Shown piece after piece: positions 21,920 to 32,772 of a stretch of 64,000 nucleotides of DNA. This stretch comes from Casuarina equisetifolia. Its lineage: Eukaryota; Streptophyta; Magnoliopsida; Fagales; Casuarinaceae. The position numbers and the translations under genes were made by a program. Below the pieces are notes generated by a model. It did not search any database and was not told the origin of the DNA. It saw only the letters and a program-made list of their open reading frames with translations. The number at the start of each line of letters is the position of its first letter. Position 1 is the first letter of the stretch. The stretch is taken from NCBI GenBank assembly GCA_028551475.1, contig CM052361.1, positions 22,767,491-22,831,490 on the forward strand, in the 5' to 3' direction.

Positions 21920-22301
21920 GTGTTAGAGAAGCCCCAAGCTTCCCACACGCCTTGCAGTGCATATAAGCCATCGACCAACCACGTTAGCCCTGGCAACCTT
22001 CGAGCGACCCGGATGCGATCCGACTTCACGTTCTTCCTCATTGTGAAACCGTAGCCACCACCAATCGGAAATCGCCGCCAATTTTATATAGGATCTTTGT
22101 AATTAAATTATTTTTCTTATTTGATTCACGTGTAAATGTTATATAGATTGATTCTTGCTTGTAATCGATTGCATTTGGTATTTTTTCTGATCAATAGAAA
22201 AGCCCAAAAATTTATTCCCGTTCTTCGATATTTGGTTTTTTGTGTTATCCAGCAACCTAGGGTTTTGCTGTCGATCCTCCTCCGCTTCTTGTTTTCTTTC
22301 A
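21920..22301 (+). mobile_element. solo LTR, 382 bp
   Basis: Compared with four paralogous spacers (for example AGTTTTGGATATAAGGC near 6755 and AATTTAGGATATAATGC near 36235), extra sequence starts TGTTAGAG and ends TTTCTTTCA. Its flanks are TTTAG (21915-21919) and TTTAT (22302-22306), a 5-bp duplication with one change. TG/CA ends, the 5-bp duplication, TATA-like words (TTATATAGATT near 22140) and no coding capacity fit a solo LTR. GC is higher than its surroundings at the left. The orientation given follows the TATA-like word and is tentative. Confidence 0.7.
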
Positions 22302-22306
22302 TTTAT

Positions 22307-23855
22307 GATACAAATGGAAGATTAGAAGAGGATCTTCTTTTCGTTTGTAACCCGACAAAGAGAATGGTCTTTGATATTGTTTTACTTAGCAAAAAATCCT
22401 TGTTAAATGCATGCACATCTGAATTTCGAAAATATGTGAGTGGATCAAGATGCTTCATCTAAAAAAGGAAACTAAGAGATTTTTGAAAGTTCAGTGGTTG
22501 GAGCAATCACCTTCCATATTGACTTGTGCTAAAGAATGTTCAAGGGTGGATTGAAAAAAGGAACCAAAAAAAAAATTGAATTAAGGCAATCACCAAGAAA
22601 TCTACTTTTATTTTCTATTCAAGTGAAAGTCTAGGGCATTACCTACAAAGAAAACGAAAAAGAATAAAATCCCATTAATGAAGAATATACTAAAATGAAA
22701 ATTAATATTTTGGAGGTGAAAGATTACAAAATGCTTTAACAATAAATTTAAGCATAACCAAAAGCTCAAGAAATAGTAACTAAGCCACATAAAGAAGTTA
22801 GAAAGCACTTAGCTAAACTAGGAGTAAGCACTTCCTGGGATCTCTTGGTTTTAGGTTCAATACCTAGGGATGTGAGTTTTTTTTAGTGTGAAAAAAGAAG
22901 CCTACTTAAAACAAAAAAAGAAATAAAAAAAGATAATTTTTCAATCCAAGATGCAATTTTGTAAAGTAGAGAGACAAAATGTGATAAATCAACACAACAA
23001 GTTTCATATATAGTCTTGAATTATGATTTGGCCCCATTTGAACTAAGCCCATGCCCCTTTCTAGAGAAATTATAGTTCTCTATATGAAAAATTGAAGTAC
23101 ATTAAAGAAGAAGAAAAATTAAAAGAGAGAAATTGATTGAGTGTAGTGCAAGAGAAAGAAAGAGAGGTACATTGTTGAAGTTAAAAAAGAACAAAGGAGG
23201 AAGCGCTTATTTGGCTATTAGTATTGTAATCAAAACTTTTTTGTTTTGTGCTCTTTATAACAATGCCTTGGAAAATGGAATCTTTGTATGGAAAAATCAT
23301 AGAATTCTTAGTATTAATATACAGCTTATATATATCTAGAATAGACTATGGATTAGACTACAGTCTACAAAGAATATTCTGTGTATATTTTCTTTCCTAT
23401 TATCTATATATAATTTGAAATGTATTGTGTAAACTAAAAAGCTAAATACAATTCATACTTTTCCTCTTACGATTCAGCCTCTCTTCTAAGTTGTTTTACC
23501 TTCTCACTCTTAATCACTTTCTAAAACTTTGCCATGTATAATTTGATCAAAAGATTTCGATGTAGGCGACAAAGGGGAAGAGAGGATCCACTAGAATCGT
23601 GGTTAGGAGAACCAGCTTAAACTACCTAATTCGACAGTGGCTTCACTAAGAATGGCATTACCCCCGCTTCATAGAATCGTAATGGCCTTTCTGTGTTTCC
23701 TCAAATCATAAATAACAACAAATTTTTCCTTCCTATCAGTTGTAAAAGTTGGACCGAGAAAAACTGAGTTTCTTCTGTCGAAGCGGTGCTCTCTTTGCGT
23801 AGCAGACAGTGCGGATTTCTGCAGTTTGGAGAAATAGCCATGATTCCGACGCCAA
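22307..23855. other. 3' flank of LecRK E, shared spacer
   Basis: Collinear with 10340-11780 downstream of C and with the flanks of G and J. Words such as TCAATCCAAGATGC (near 22940), GATCAAAAGATTTCGATGTAGG (near 23550) and GAGAACCAGCTTAAACTACC recur. Frames open here are not conserved. No gene is seen. Confidence 0.6.
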
Positions 23856-25660
23856 TCATTTGCAGAAGAAGAGGAATAGGCGGTGGAAGAAGAGGATCAT
23901 TTCGAATAGGTTCCGGTGTTTTGACAAGCCTTTGTACTTTGATTTTACTCTATCAATAACAGGATTACCTGCATCTGCATCAGGAACAGAAGTCTGGCTC
24001 AATAAGATATCAGATGATTTGTCCATTTCAAATGTAAAAAAGGAAGATCTCTCTTTCGTTAATTCCAACAGAGCGGTATTACCATCCAAAAACTGCATCA
24101 CTTGCCTCATGCTACGCCTAGCTGATGGCATTGCGAGGTAGCACAACAAGCCTACTTTCAACATCAATACCATTTCTTCCTCCACATAATTTCCTTCCAA
24201 TCTAGGATCACATGTGTTAAGAATAGCTCCATTTCTCCAACACTCAAACACCCGCTCAACCGGCATCACCCGTTCTGGTGGTCCTTGATGCTTTATAGGT
24301 CTCCTTCCACAAGCCACCTCAAGGATGAAAGTCCCAAAAGCATAAACATCAGTACAGGAGGTTGCCTTCCCTGCTTTCATAAGCTCTGGAGCCAAATTTC
24401 CAATAGTACCAACCATATGGGTGGTTTGGGGATTGGTACCGCAGTCTCCTAACTTTGCATTTAACTCAGCATCCAGTAGAACAATGCTTGCTTTTACATC
24501 TCTACGTAGAACCACCTATTCCCACTCTTCATGGAGGTAAAGAATTCCAGAAGCTACCCCTCTAATGATTCAAAATCATTGACCCCAATTGAGGCTTAGG
24601 TTTGTGTCGCCATACAGGAACTTGTAGAGACTTCTGTTAGGCATATAATTATAGACCAACAGAAGCTCCCCTTTTCACCGGCAATAGCCCAAGAGATGCA
24701 CTAAGTTCCTATGTCTCATTCTTCCCATGCAAATGATCCCAGCCACAAATTCCTTATCCCTTGTTTGGAATCGTGGGAGACTTTCTTGATGGCAACTTGA
24801 ACATTAGACGATGGAAGTGTTCCTTTATAAACCTTTCCAAAACCTCCAGCTCCAAGAAGTTCTGTATCTCTAAAACCTTGGGTTGCATTGTGAAGATCCT
24901 TATAGGGGAACCAGTGAGGACCACAACCCTTTTCCTAATCTTCGCATACTTCTTCATATTTCTCCCTCTCTAAGATGTAAGTAGCTCCCAAGACTGTTAT
25001 CAGCGCAATTGCTGCTGCTATCAGTAAAGTCATGATCCATACTCCTCGTTTCTCTCCCTTTTTTTGCTATTGTGGAAGGGGAGGAAGGCTCGAAACATCA
25101 AGGCTTTGCACTGGTCCGCTTGTATTAAGGCTCCAACCCAGAATGTATTGCTCACTTGTAAAGGGACCAGTGGTTGCGGAGAAGCCTACATATATTCATA
25201 GAGAATTTCAGACAGATTAATGTTCCTAGATAATAGAGGCTTTTTTGGTTTTGTGATTCCGGTGGGGGCGACTGTTACATACAGTAACTTTTCTGCTGCG
25301 TTATAATCCATCCAAAGGTTCATTGGATTCCCACTTCTGAGGTCCAAGTCTGTCGCCTTATATCCGTCATGATAATACATTGCCGACGTTGATTCAACTG
25401 AATTGAGACTGGCAACATCGATTCCCACCTCATTATCTGTATGATATCCATATATAATGTCCACAACTGTGTCAAGCTCGATGACCAAGATGTGGTTTGT
25501 GGGAAGCCCTTTATTGGAAGCATTCAAGTCTCACATTTAACAGTCCCAGGGAGCGATGATGAAGGCAATGCTATTACCACCAAGATTTGGATATCTAGGA
25601 ACTATGGCAAACACAAAGTTAGTAGAAAATGCAAGGATGAATTTAAACTGGATAAGGGTT
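23856..25660 (-). pseudogene. LecRK pseudogene E, lacking its N-terminus
   Basis: Right to left, the gene starts abruptly in the lectin domain (about residue 85 of the family), where copia element 3 begins. Lectin sequence continues (NHILVIELDT, NEVGIDV, NPMNLWMDYN) to a frameshift near 25190. A TM helix (about 24980-25050), GAGGFGKV near 24840, [10 protein letters not shown] and then several stops follow; CAG to TAG just before VVLRRDVKAS is one. The C-lobe frame (24515-23990) is readable, but the activation-loop start is shortened: LGD runs directly into CGTNPQ, so the FGLAKLYDH segment is missing. The C-terminus runs into 3'-flank sequence (NPVIDRVKSKYKGLSK), so about 0.25 kb of normal tail and UTR was deleted. 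Not functional. Confidence 0.9.
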
Positions 25661-26159
25661 AGATAAAGTTACTGAATCAAATATTATGATTGCAAAAATG
25701 TAATAAAATAATAAGAACAACTAAATGAAAAATAGAATAGAAACTTGTATTCAGAAAGTGCTTCAGTGATTTCTATAGTGATGAAGTCGGCTCTATTTAT
25801 AGGCCAATGATTGTTCTTACAATTGGAAAATGTAATAAATAAAAATCAAGATTATATCTTCAGATTTGATGAAGGTTTGGTGAAGAAATCATATTGAGAA
25901 GTATTTCGAAATGCTCCCATTCTTGTGGAGATCTTTTCTCGACATCGCTTAGTGCCACAATGTAGTCCAAGTACGTCATGTTATGGTTGGTAGAGAGTGT
26001 AGAGATGCCAGGTTGGGGAAATAAGAGATAAAGGGCTAACGTGTCTCTTATTTACTTTTGTAATTTCCATGTCATGTTATAAGGTTGACTTGGCATGTAG
26101 ATGTGGCATTGTTATGACTAAGCTAACATGATGCAGGTTGGATCCTTCTTTGTTTAATA
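25661..26159 (-). repeat. 3' LTR of copia 3
   Basis: The first 320 bp pair with 30314-30632 (shared TCAAATATTATGATTG, GGCTCTATTTATAGGCCAATG and TTTGATGAAGGTTTGG). The remainder has no partner because that side is deleted. CTATTTATAG is a good TATA box candidate, positioned as expected inside an LTR. Confidence 0.85.
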
Positions 26160-26199
26160 CCCCCTACAAGCTAATAGGTCAAAACAAACCATGAGCTTG

Positions 26200-28760
26200 T
26201 TTTGGAAAAGCTTGACCCATGTGGACGAGAAACCTTTGGTAAAGATGTCTACAATTTGGTCAACTAAAGAAATAAAATGAATAGATATTTTCTAATTTTT
26301 TATCTACTCACAGATAAAATGAAAGTCAATCTCCATATGTTTTGTTTGTGTACGAAACATAGGATTAGTGGAGAGATAAAGAGCCAAAAGGTTGCCACAC
26401 CACAAGGTAAGTGGTTTAGGAAGTTGGATATAAAGATCATGAAGAAGAGCTTCTATTAAAATAAGCTCAACTGCAGTGTTAACTAGACTTTTAGGTACTT
26501 TAACGGGTAACTATTTTTTGTTTGTAAGATCACCATGAGATAAGATCAAGTCTTAAAAAGACACAAAAACCACCTATTGAATGGTAATCATCTAAGTAAC
26601 CAATCCAACTTGCATCAAAATAAGCATTAAAAGAAGCTTATTTGCTAACAATGAAGGTGATACCATAATAAGGGGTGTTACTAAGAAAGAGTAGGATGTG
26701 CTTGACAAAGGTCCAATGGGTGGATGTTAGAGCATGCATGTATTGACAAGCAATATTAATAGTGTAAGAGCTGTTAGGTTGTGTTAAAGTAAGGTACTGT
26801 AAGGCTCCTACTATGCTACGATAGTGAGTGGCATTGGAAAAAGGCTTACCATCGGTTACACATGGAAGGTGTTCAATGATGCAAGGCGTGGAAACTCTAT
26901 AAGCATCATCTATATTTGCAAGTTTGATAATATCTAACACAAACTTGGCTTGATGTAAGAAAAGACCATTAAAAGTGAATTAGGCCTCAATGTCAAGATA
27001 GTAATGGAACACCCCAAGGTTTTTAATGTCAAATTCATTTTGTAATTGAGTAAGTGTATGTGAGAGCAGGGCATTGTCACTTCCAGTAAAAATAATATCA
27101 TCCACATAAACTAGTAAGTAAATACTATATATGGAGGCACGAAAGATGAAAAGAAAGGAATCAGCATGAGAATTAACAAAGCCTAATTTAATAAGAAACT
27201 AGCTTAAGCACCAATTCCAAGCTCGAGGAACTTGTTACAAACCATAGATGGAGCAACCTACGTGACATACTACTATATAATTTTGAGGATCAATGAACCC
27301 CTGTGGTTGAGACATGTATACTTCTTCATCAAGAGTACCATGAAGAAAAGCATTTTTGACATCAAGTTGCTTAATATTCCAACATTGCAAATAAGCATGG
27401 GATAAAATAGTTTGGATGGTTATCGATTTAGCTATAAGATTGAAGGTTTCATTGTAGTCTATACCTGAATGTTAGTGAAAACCTTTAGTAACTAAGTGGG
27501 CTTTGTGGCATGTGAAAGTGTCGTCAAATTTAAGTTTTGTTTTATACACCCATTTGCATTCAATGAGGGTAACATTGAGAGGAGTTGGTACAAACTCCCA
27601 TGTTTTGTTTTTTTATAAGAGTAATGTATTCCTCTGCCATAGCTTGATGCTAATAAAGGTTGGAGGGAGTCTTAGTAAAACTAAAGGGGTTTTTCTAAAG
27701 GTGTGTTAACATAATAAGAGCATACATATAATTACATGTAATGGTACATCTAGCAATGGTGTCACCCTTTAGTCTAGTCGTTATAGAATGACGAGGTAGT
27801 AAAGGGTCCATAGGTGTAGAAGCTGTGGGAGGAGAACTTGATGGAAGAGAGTTCCCTAAAGGAGGTGGTGGAGGTCCTATAAAAGGAAAGGACTCCAAAG
27901 GGTGAGATACTTCCATGGATGACCTCTACATTGGTGGTAGCATAAGTAAAGTAATTATTAAAGGTGAATCATTTGTAGAGCATAAACTAGTTGAAGTTGA
28001 GAAGGGATAAGTGGATTCATCAAAGACGACATATGTTACTATAAACATTTGTTTTTTCTTTTTAAGTAGAGGCATTGATATCCCTTATATCCTGAGGGAT
28101 AGCCAAGAAATACATAAGGACGTGATCTAAGGTTAAGTTTATGTTTTGCATAAGGCCACAAATAGGGATAAACCAAGCATTTGAAAATGCATAAATGAGA
28201 AATAAAGAAGACTTGATGAAATAAGCATTTCTAGGGCATTTTATTTTGAATAACTAGGCTTAGAAGCTTGCTAATAACATGGATGGCTGTCTCAAAAGCA
28301 AAGTCTCGATAATAGAAAGGAGTATGAGCTTGATGTAGAAGAGAAAGGCCCATTTCAACTATATGTCTATGCTTGCGTTCAGCAAACCCATTTTGATAAG
28401 AGGCATAAGGACTAGATATTTGTTAATGAATACCTAAATTTTGTAAGAGGGTGCGAAAAGCCTTAGATGAGAATTCAATGGCCCTATCACATTAGATATT
28501 TTTTACTTCTCATATTTAGTTTATTTTTAACTAATTTCTAAAAATTCTCAAAATTTGTAAAAAAATGAAATTAGGATTGAAAGGTATAAATCCAAGAGAA
28601 TTTTGAGTAATAATCAATGAAAACAATATAATATTTGTTTTCTTGAAAGGATAAAATGGGGGCAAGGTCCTAAATATCAAAAGGAATTAATTCAAGCGAA
28701 GTTCATGAAATATTCATGGCAAGGGGGTAAGGATTTCACACACTCTTACTCAACCTTCAA
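26200..28760 (-). pseudogene. copia 3 pol remnant (INT-RT-RH)
   Basis: From the 3' end: VDIFTKGFSS near 26240, TNPMFRTQTKHMEIDFHF near 26340, then HYRSIVGALQYLTLTQPNS in the open piece 26940-26638. RT words, including the VDDI region, appear near 27100. Integrase codons reading GPLNSHLRLF and KMGLLNA lie near 28400-28470. Stops and frameshifts are frequent. The RNase H and tether wording is close to copia 2 (YRSIVGALQYLTLT occurs in both), so the two belong to related lineages, unlike copia 1. Confidence 0.82.
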
Positions 28761-28789
28761 GCAATGCAAGAAGAAGGAATATTGCCAAA

Positions 28790-30226
28790 AAATTCAACTT
28801 TATTCATACAATAGCATCTAAAGCAGAGTTCAAAATAAGAGCAAGAGTCGTTTGATCCTTCTTAAGTCATTCAAGATAGGCTAGATTGGTCACTTGTACA
28901 ATGGTACCATCAGTGTTTATTTAAGTTGCAAACTCTTCGAGATATGGTAGGGACATTGTTCGGTGAAATTCTAAATACAAGTGAACATGTTGAATAAGTA
29001 ATATAATGATAAAAGATTGGTTATTACTAGACCAACTAATTATTAACGATGAATAACTCCTATAATTTATCTAGGAAACCAAATTGATAGCTGATAGATT
29101 GACTAATTAAATCTAAAAAAACTAAATACAACAAATATATTAGAACATCCGATTTCACTATAATTACTAGGTATTAATATTGATTATTTATGTTTGTAAG
29201 ATGGATAATATCTATGTGATGGTGAAACTTCAAATTTATTTACTATCCAATGTCTAAGTATAACAAACCTATTTAGCTTATTAATTCACTATATCTCTAT
29301 ATGTGAATTGAAATAAACCAAATACATTAGGATCTATGAATATTCCCAATTTATACCGAAAGCCACAAATAATATGGTATATGTCTATCCATATTTAATT
29401 TATGGTAACAAATTACAAGAAGCAATTGCATATCATCTCCTGTCGATCTCAAACATACGAATCAAATCATTCAAGTAGTAGCTAGTCACTTAAAAGTATT
29501 AAACACAGTAACATATAGCTTCACATAAACAAAATATCTTACAAAATATAATAATCATAAGACTAATACCATCATAATTAGATTATATCATAGCTTTAAC
29601 AAAAGTAAACTAAAACATAAAGAAATAATGAGGAAGAACAATAATAGAAATTAAAAAAGGCATCTTGAATCTAAGAACAAAAAGTCTGTCACCTTTTTTG
29701 TCTTCTCTCTAGGAAAACTTTGAGTTGTGCTCAATTTCCTCTTCCCTTTCTTTTGTATCTTCTTTTCTCTTAAATAGGATTTAGGTTTAGACCTCTTTCT
29801 TATCTTAGTAGAAATGGGTTTTGGAGACCCAAGACAATTAGGTTCAGACCTCTTTCCAAAGTTCAAGCCCATCTTGATTTTCTTGATCTTAATATTTTGA
29901 CCATATAGTAAACATTAGGTTCTCTATGCTTATCCTTTTTCTCCATACCTCCTTATGCTACAAAAATAAGGAAAATTCAAGTAAATAAAGAAAAATTAAA
30001 ATATTTTCTTATATGCATTGTATTATTTATTGTCTAAAAATAGGTAAAATAACTCTATAAAAATTGAGTTATTAGACACATCCACAATGTAGAGCAACTC
30101 ATTGGCTTGGAGGTAAGGCACAATGTGTGTCTTCCAACCAAATAATTGTGTCACTCTAAATGGACTACAACTTATGGAATTGAAAAAGTCCCATTGGGAG
30201 TTGTTTGAGAGGTAAAGGTTGTTCAT
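28790..30226 (-). pseudogene. copia 3 gag remnant split by a solo LTR
   Basis: The N-terminal part, readable at 30226-30080, contains LFGWKTHIVPYLQANELLY, in line with copia gag proteins (element binding and particle formation). It is interrupted by the solo LTR 28957-30074. Left of that, codons for LALILNSALDAI near 28830 continue gag. No functional product is possible. Confidence 0.6.
28957..30074 (+). mobile_element. solo LTR of the 1.25-kb family inside copia 3
   Basis: It begins TGTTCGGTGAAAT and ends in the family palindrome plus TTA (CA changed to TA by one transition). Flanks GACAT (28952-28956) and GACAC (30075-30079) form a 5-bp duplication with one change. It is 1,118 bp, shorter than the other copies because of internal deletions such as loss of the ATATCGTCCCACAG word. 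It is nested, so it is younger than copia 3. Confidence 0.85.
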
Positions 30227-30313
30227 GAGTCAAAAAATTAGGATGCCATTTTCTGTACAAAGTAGAAATCAATAAAAAGAAATAAAGGATACCTCCTAGC
30301 AATACTAATACCA

Positions 30314-30632
30314 AGATAAAGTTATTGCAATCAAATATTATGATTGTAAAAACTTAATAAAATAATAAGAACAACCAAATGAAAAAATAGAATATAATAG
30401 AAAACTTGTATTTAGAAAGTGTTTTAGTGATTTGTACAATGATGGAGTTGGCTCTATTTATAGGCCAATGGTTCTTTTACAATTGGAAAATGTAATAAAT
30501 AAAAATCAAGGTTATATCTCCTGATTTGATGAAGGTTTGGTGAAGAAATCATTTTGGGAAGTATTTTGAAATATTCCCATTCTTGTGGAGATCTTTTCTT
30601 GTGTTATGATATGCTTGGTGCCGTAATGTGGT
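30314..30632 (-). repeat. 5' LTR of copia 3, truncated
   Basis: Alignable to the first 320 bp of 25661-26159. The match ends near GTGCCGTAATGTGG. The following bases belong to a LecRK 5' flank, marking a deletion breakpoint. Confidence 0.8.
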
Positions 30633-31270
30633 TTCGTATTAAGGAAACAACTTTGTTATGCCCCTTCAAACAACATGTTATTAGACCTTTTTGTTCATTC
30701 TTAAATCAATAGTTTTGAAATTAGAAATAATAGATAACCATTCAATTATCCCTTGTCAAGTCTAAAAGATTAAATAATATTTTAATATAAATGTATTCCT
30801 TTAACTCATAAATTGGGCTTTAAGTTGCACTTTAAATCCTTTTTTACCTATTTCTCTCCATATTAGTATGTTCACTAATTTTTTATACTCAAAGGATTAG
30901 TTTGAGTACGGAAGACAACATCCTTGTCACCATCATGTTGCCATTATACCAAAAGACTAGGTTTGATAGGTATTTTGTAGGATTTCATTTTTTAGGATCA
31001 TAACATTTTATCATGATTTTAAATCCAATATCATCGACAATCCACACTCTTCTTAAGTCCCCATGCGTCTAAGTTTCAACCTTGACAAGCTCACCTTGAG
31101 CCCCCAAAAGCCCAAGTCTAGTCCTTTGATAGTATACTCACGAGCAAATACTTAAACCTAGGAGGTAGGCATACTTCGATAAAATTGTGAGACCATCCTA
31201 TTACCACTATGCCAAAAGGCTAGATCTAATGGGCATTTTGTAGGATTTCACTTTTTATTATAACTTTTTA
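30633..31270. repeat. LecRK flank remnant and a 70-bp direct-repeat pair
   Basis: 30633-30780 is LecRK 5' flank. From 30939 to 31013 and 31199 to 31270 the same word order occurs twice (CCAAAAG, CTAG, GGCATTTTGTAGGATTTCA-like, ATAAC), about 185 bp apart. This could be a TRIM-like element with terminal direct repeats, but I found no clear TG/CA ends or target duplication, so it is only reported as a repeat pair. No gene. Confidence 0.45.
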
Positions 31271-31595
31271 GGTTTAATGGTTGTTTCAAAGTTTTGCAAT
31301 TACCTTATTCAATATATCTTTCAAAATTACATTGTATCACACTTAGAGTAAAAAGAATAGAAGAAAATTCAATGATAAAAGTATAGACAACTTAACCATT
31401 ATTAGAAAAAACAAGAAGGATGTGAAAGGAAATATTTCATCAATTAAGAAAATGAAGCATATAAATTATAATAAGTTCTTACAAGAACTTTGAAATTTGC
31501 TTAATGTAATTTGTGTACCTGAATGATAATATTGTAACTAAATGATTTTGCATTTCCTTTGATAATATACAATACCTGACCTTTCACCAAAAATG
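31271..31595 (+). mobile_element. 5'-truncated LINE tail
   Basis: Plus-strand words TTCAATGATAAAAGT and TTATAATAAGTTCTTACAAGAA match, in inverted orientation, the LINE at 34762-35208 near its ORF2 end and 3' UTR. The right end TTTCACCAAAAATGGAATAAAAAAA looks like the AT-rich LINE terminus. The flanks TTTAGGTTTA and TTTAGGTCTA may be a 10-bp target duplication with one change. It lies immediately 3' of the LecRK F relic. Confidence 0.6.
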
Positions 31596-31607
31596 GAATA
31601 AAAAAAT

Positions 31608-31748
31608 TTAGGTCTAGTGCAGTTTGGCTTGATGGAATCCATTATAGATGAATTGGTTTTCACCTTGACCAACCGCTTAGGGAATATTGGGAATGCAAAG
31701 GAGTAGGAGGAAATGGAGTGATCTAAGTACTATAGTCTTTGGGAAATG
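31608..31748 (-). pseudogene. LecRK relic F (signal peptide and first lectin strand)
   Basis: Minus-strand reading gives TIVLRSLHFLLLLCIPNIP, a stop where Leu was, then GQGENQFIYNGFHQAKLH. The start codon has become AAG (31737-31739). Sequence stops at the residue after AKLH, where a LINE tail begins. It is closest to copy A (both carry IPNIP and GEN). Confidence 0.8.
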
Positions 31749-32767
31749 CTTTCCTTTTTGTATCGTAAGGGTTTGTTTGTTTAAAAGCTTGGACCTATTA
31801 TCCATGATAGCAATCTAAAATAAAGATTGAACAACTAATAATGATAATTCTTCAAGAAGAACTAATAATGGCATTACTTTCTAGTTGGAAAACTACTTAA
31901 AGAATTGGTCTCATGATTCATCACAGTAATTTGAAAATCAACAATTTTCTTTTTCAAAAAGCATGAAAGTTCATACGCAACTTTTCTATAATAGAGACTA
32001 ATTAAAAGTCACTCAAGCATACAATTAATCCAAATTATTAGTAGCAAATATCATGTTAAGGAAATGACTTAGTTATACATGCCTTAAACCTTTTGTTTAT
32101 TCTCGAATCAACAATTTTGGAATTGGAAATTATTTGTTTATGAATATCAAAGTCCTAACAAATATTACAACCAAGTACTCTTTTAGACTGAAAAGTTTAT
32201 TACAACCAGAAAGTGAAATTCAACATTCCTGTTATTGTAGAAGCCGTTCACTTTTCTTTGAAAAGTAAACAAGATCGACTTAAAAAGCATAACTTTGAAA
32301 AAGATTTATTTTAATTTCCTTGATGTAAGTATTGTCGTTATACTTTTTCTAAAGTAAAGCAAAAATATGAGTCTCCCAATGCTCTTTCGTGTTCGTGAAT
32401 GGCAGGAACAAAGAAAATTCCTATCCTTCTTTGGTACCTTTCAGATAATGTGTCCCATTTAGATGAACCTTTTATATTTAAATGGGATGTTGAAACCATT
32501 TCTTAGGGGAAACAATACAACGCGGGAGCTGATTCAATTGATTTGAGACCTTCCACTTCCATTCCCCTATGATTCCTCAAGGTGCTGGTGGGTTTTAATT
32601 TTTATTTATTAAGTTAGATTCACGTGATATCAGAATCCATTTACCTGTCCTATGTCTCCTAACTTACAATAACCTATATTTAAAATGCCGATCTCCACGA
32701 AACAGAAAACAATAGCATTAAGAATTTTTCATGGGGTTCGCTTCCAAACAAAGAGATTGTCATAGAT
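31749..32767. other. 5' flank of F, shared spacer
   Basis: The flank matches those of A and I (TTTGAAAATCAACAATTTTC near 31930, then AAGCATGAAAGTTCATA). A weak lectin-like word (GGGAGCTGATTCAATTGATT near 32525) may be another trace of the ghost gene. No gene is seen. Confidence 0.5.
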
Positions 32768-32772
32768 CGAAG

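Larger units (their letters stand above)
25661..30632 (-). mobile_element. Ty1/copia retrotransposon 3, partly deleted, with nested LTR
   Basis: An LTR of about 499 bp (25661-26159) has a partner at 30314-30632 that stops after about 320 bp. Right of it comes sequence typical of LecRK 5' flanks (ATTAAGGAAACAACT), so a deletion removed the outer part of the 5' LTR together with the N-terminal third of LecRK E. Inside, RNase H to integrase remnants (26200-28760) and gag remnants (to 30226) lie on the minus strand in copia order. A purine tract TGTAGGGGG precedes the 3' LTR, and TTGGTATTAGTATTG, a tRNA-Met-like primer site, follows the 5' LTR. A solo LTR of another family lies inside. Heavily mutated and inactive. 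Confidence 0.88.
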
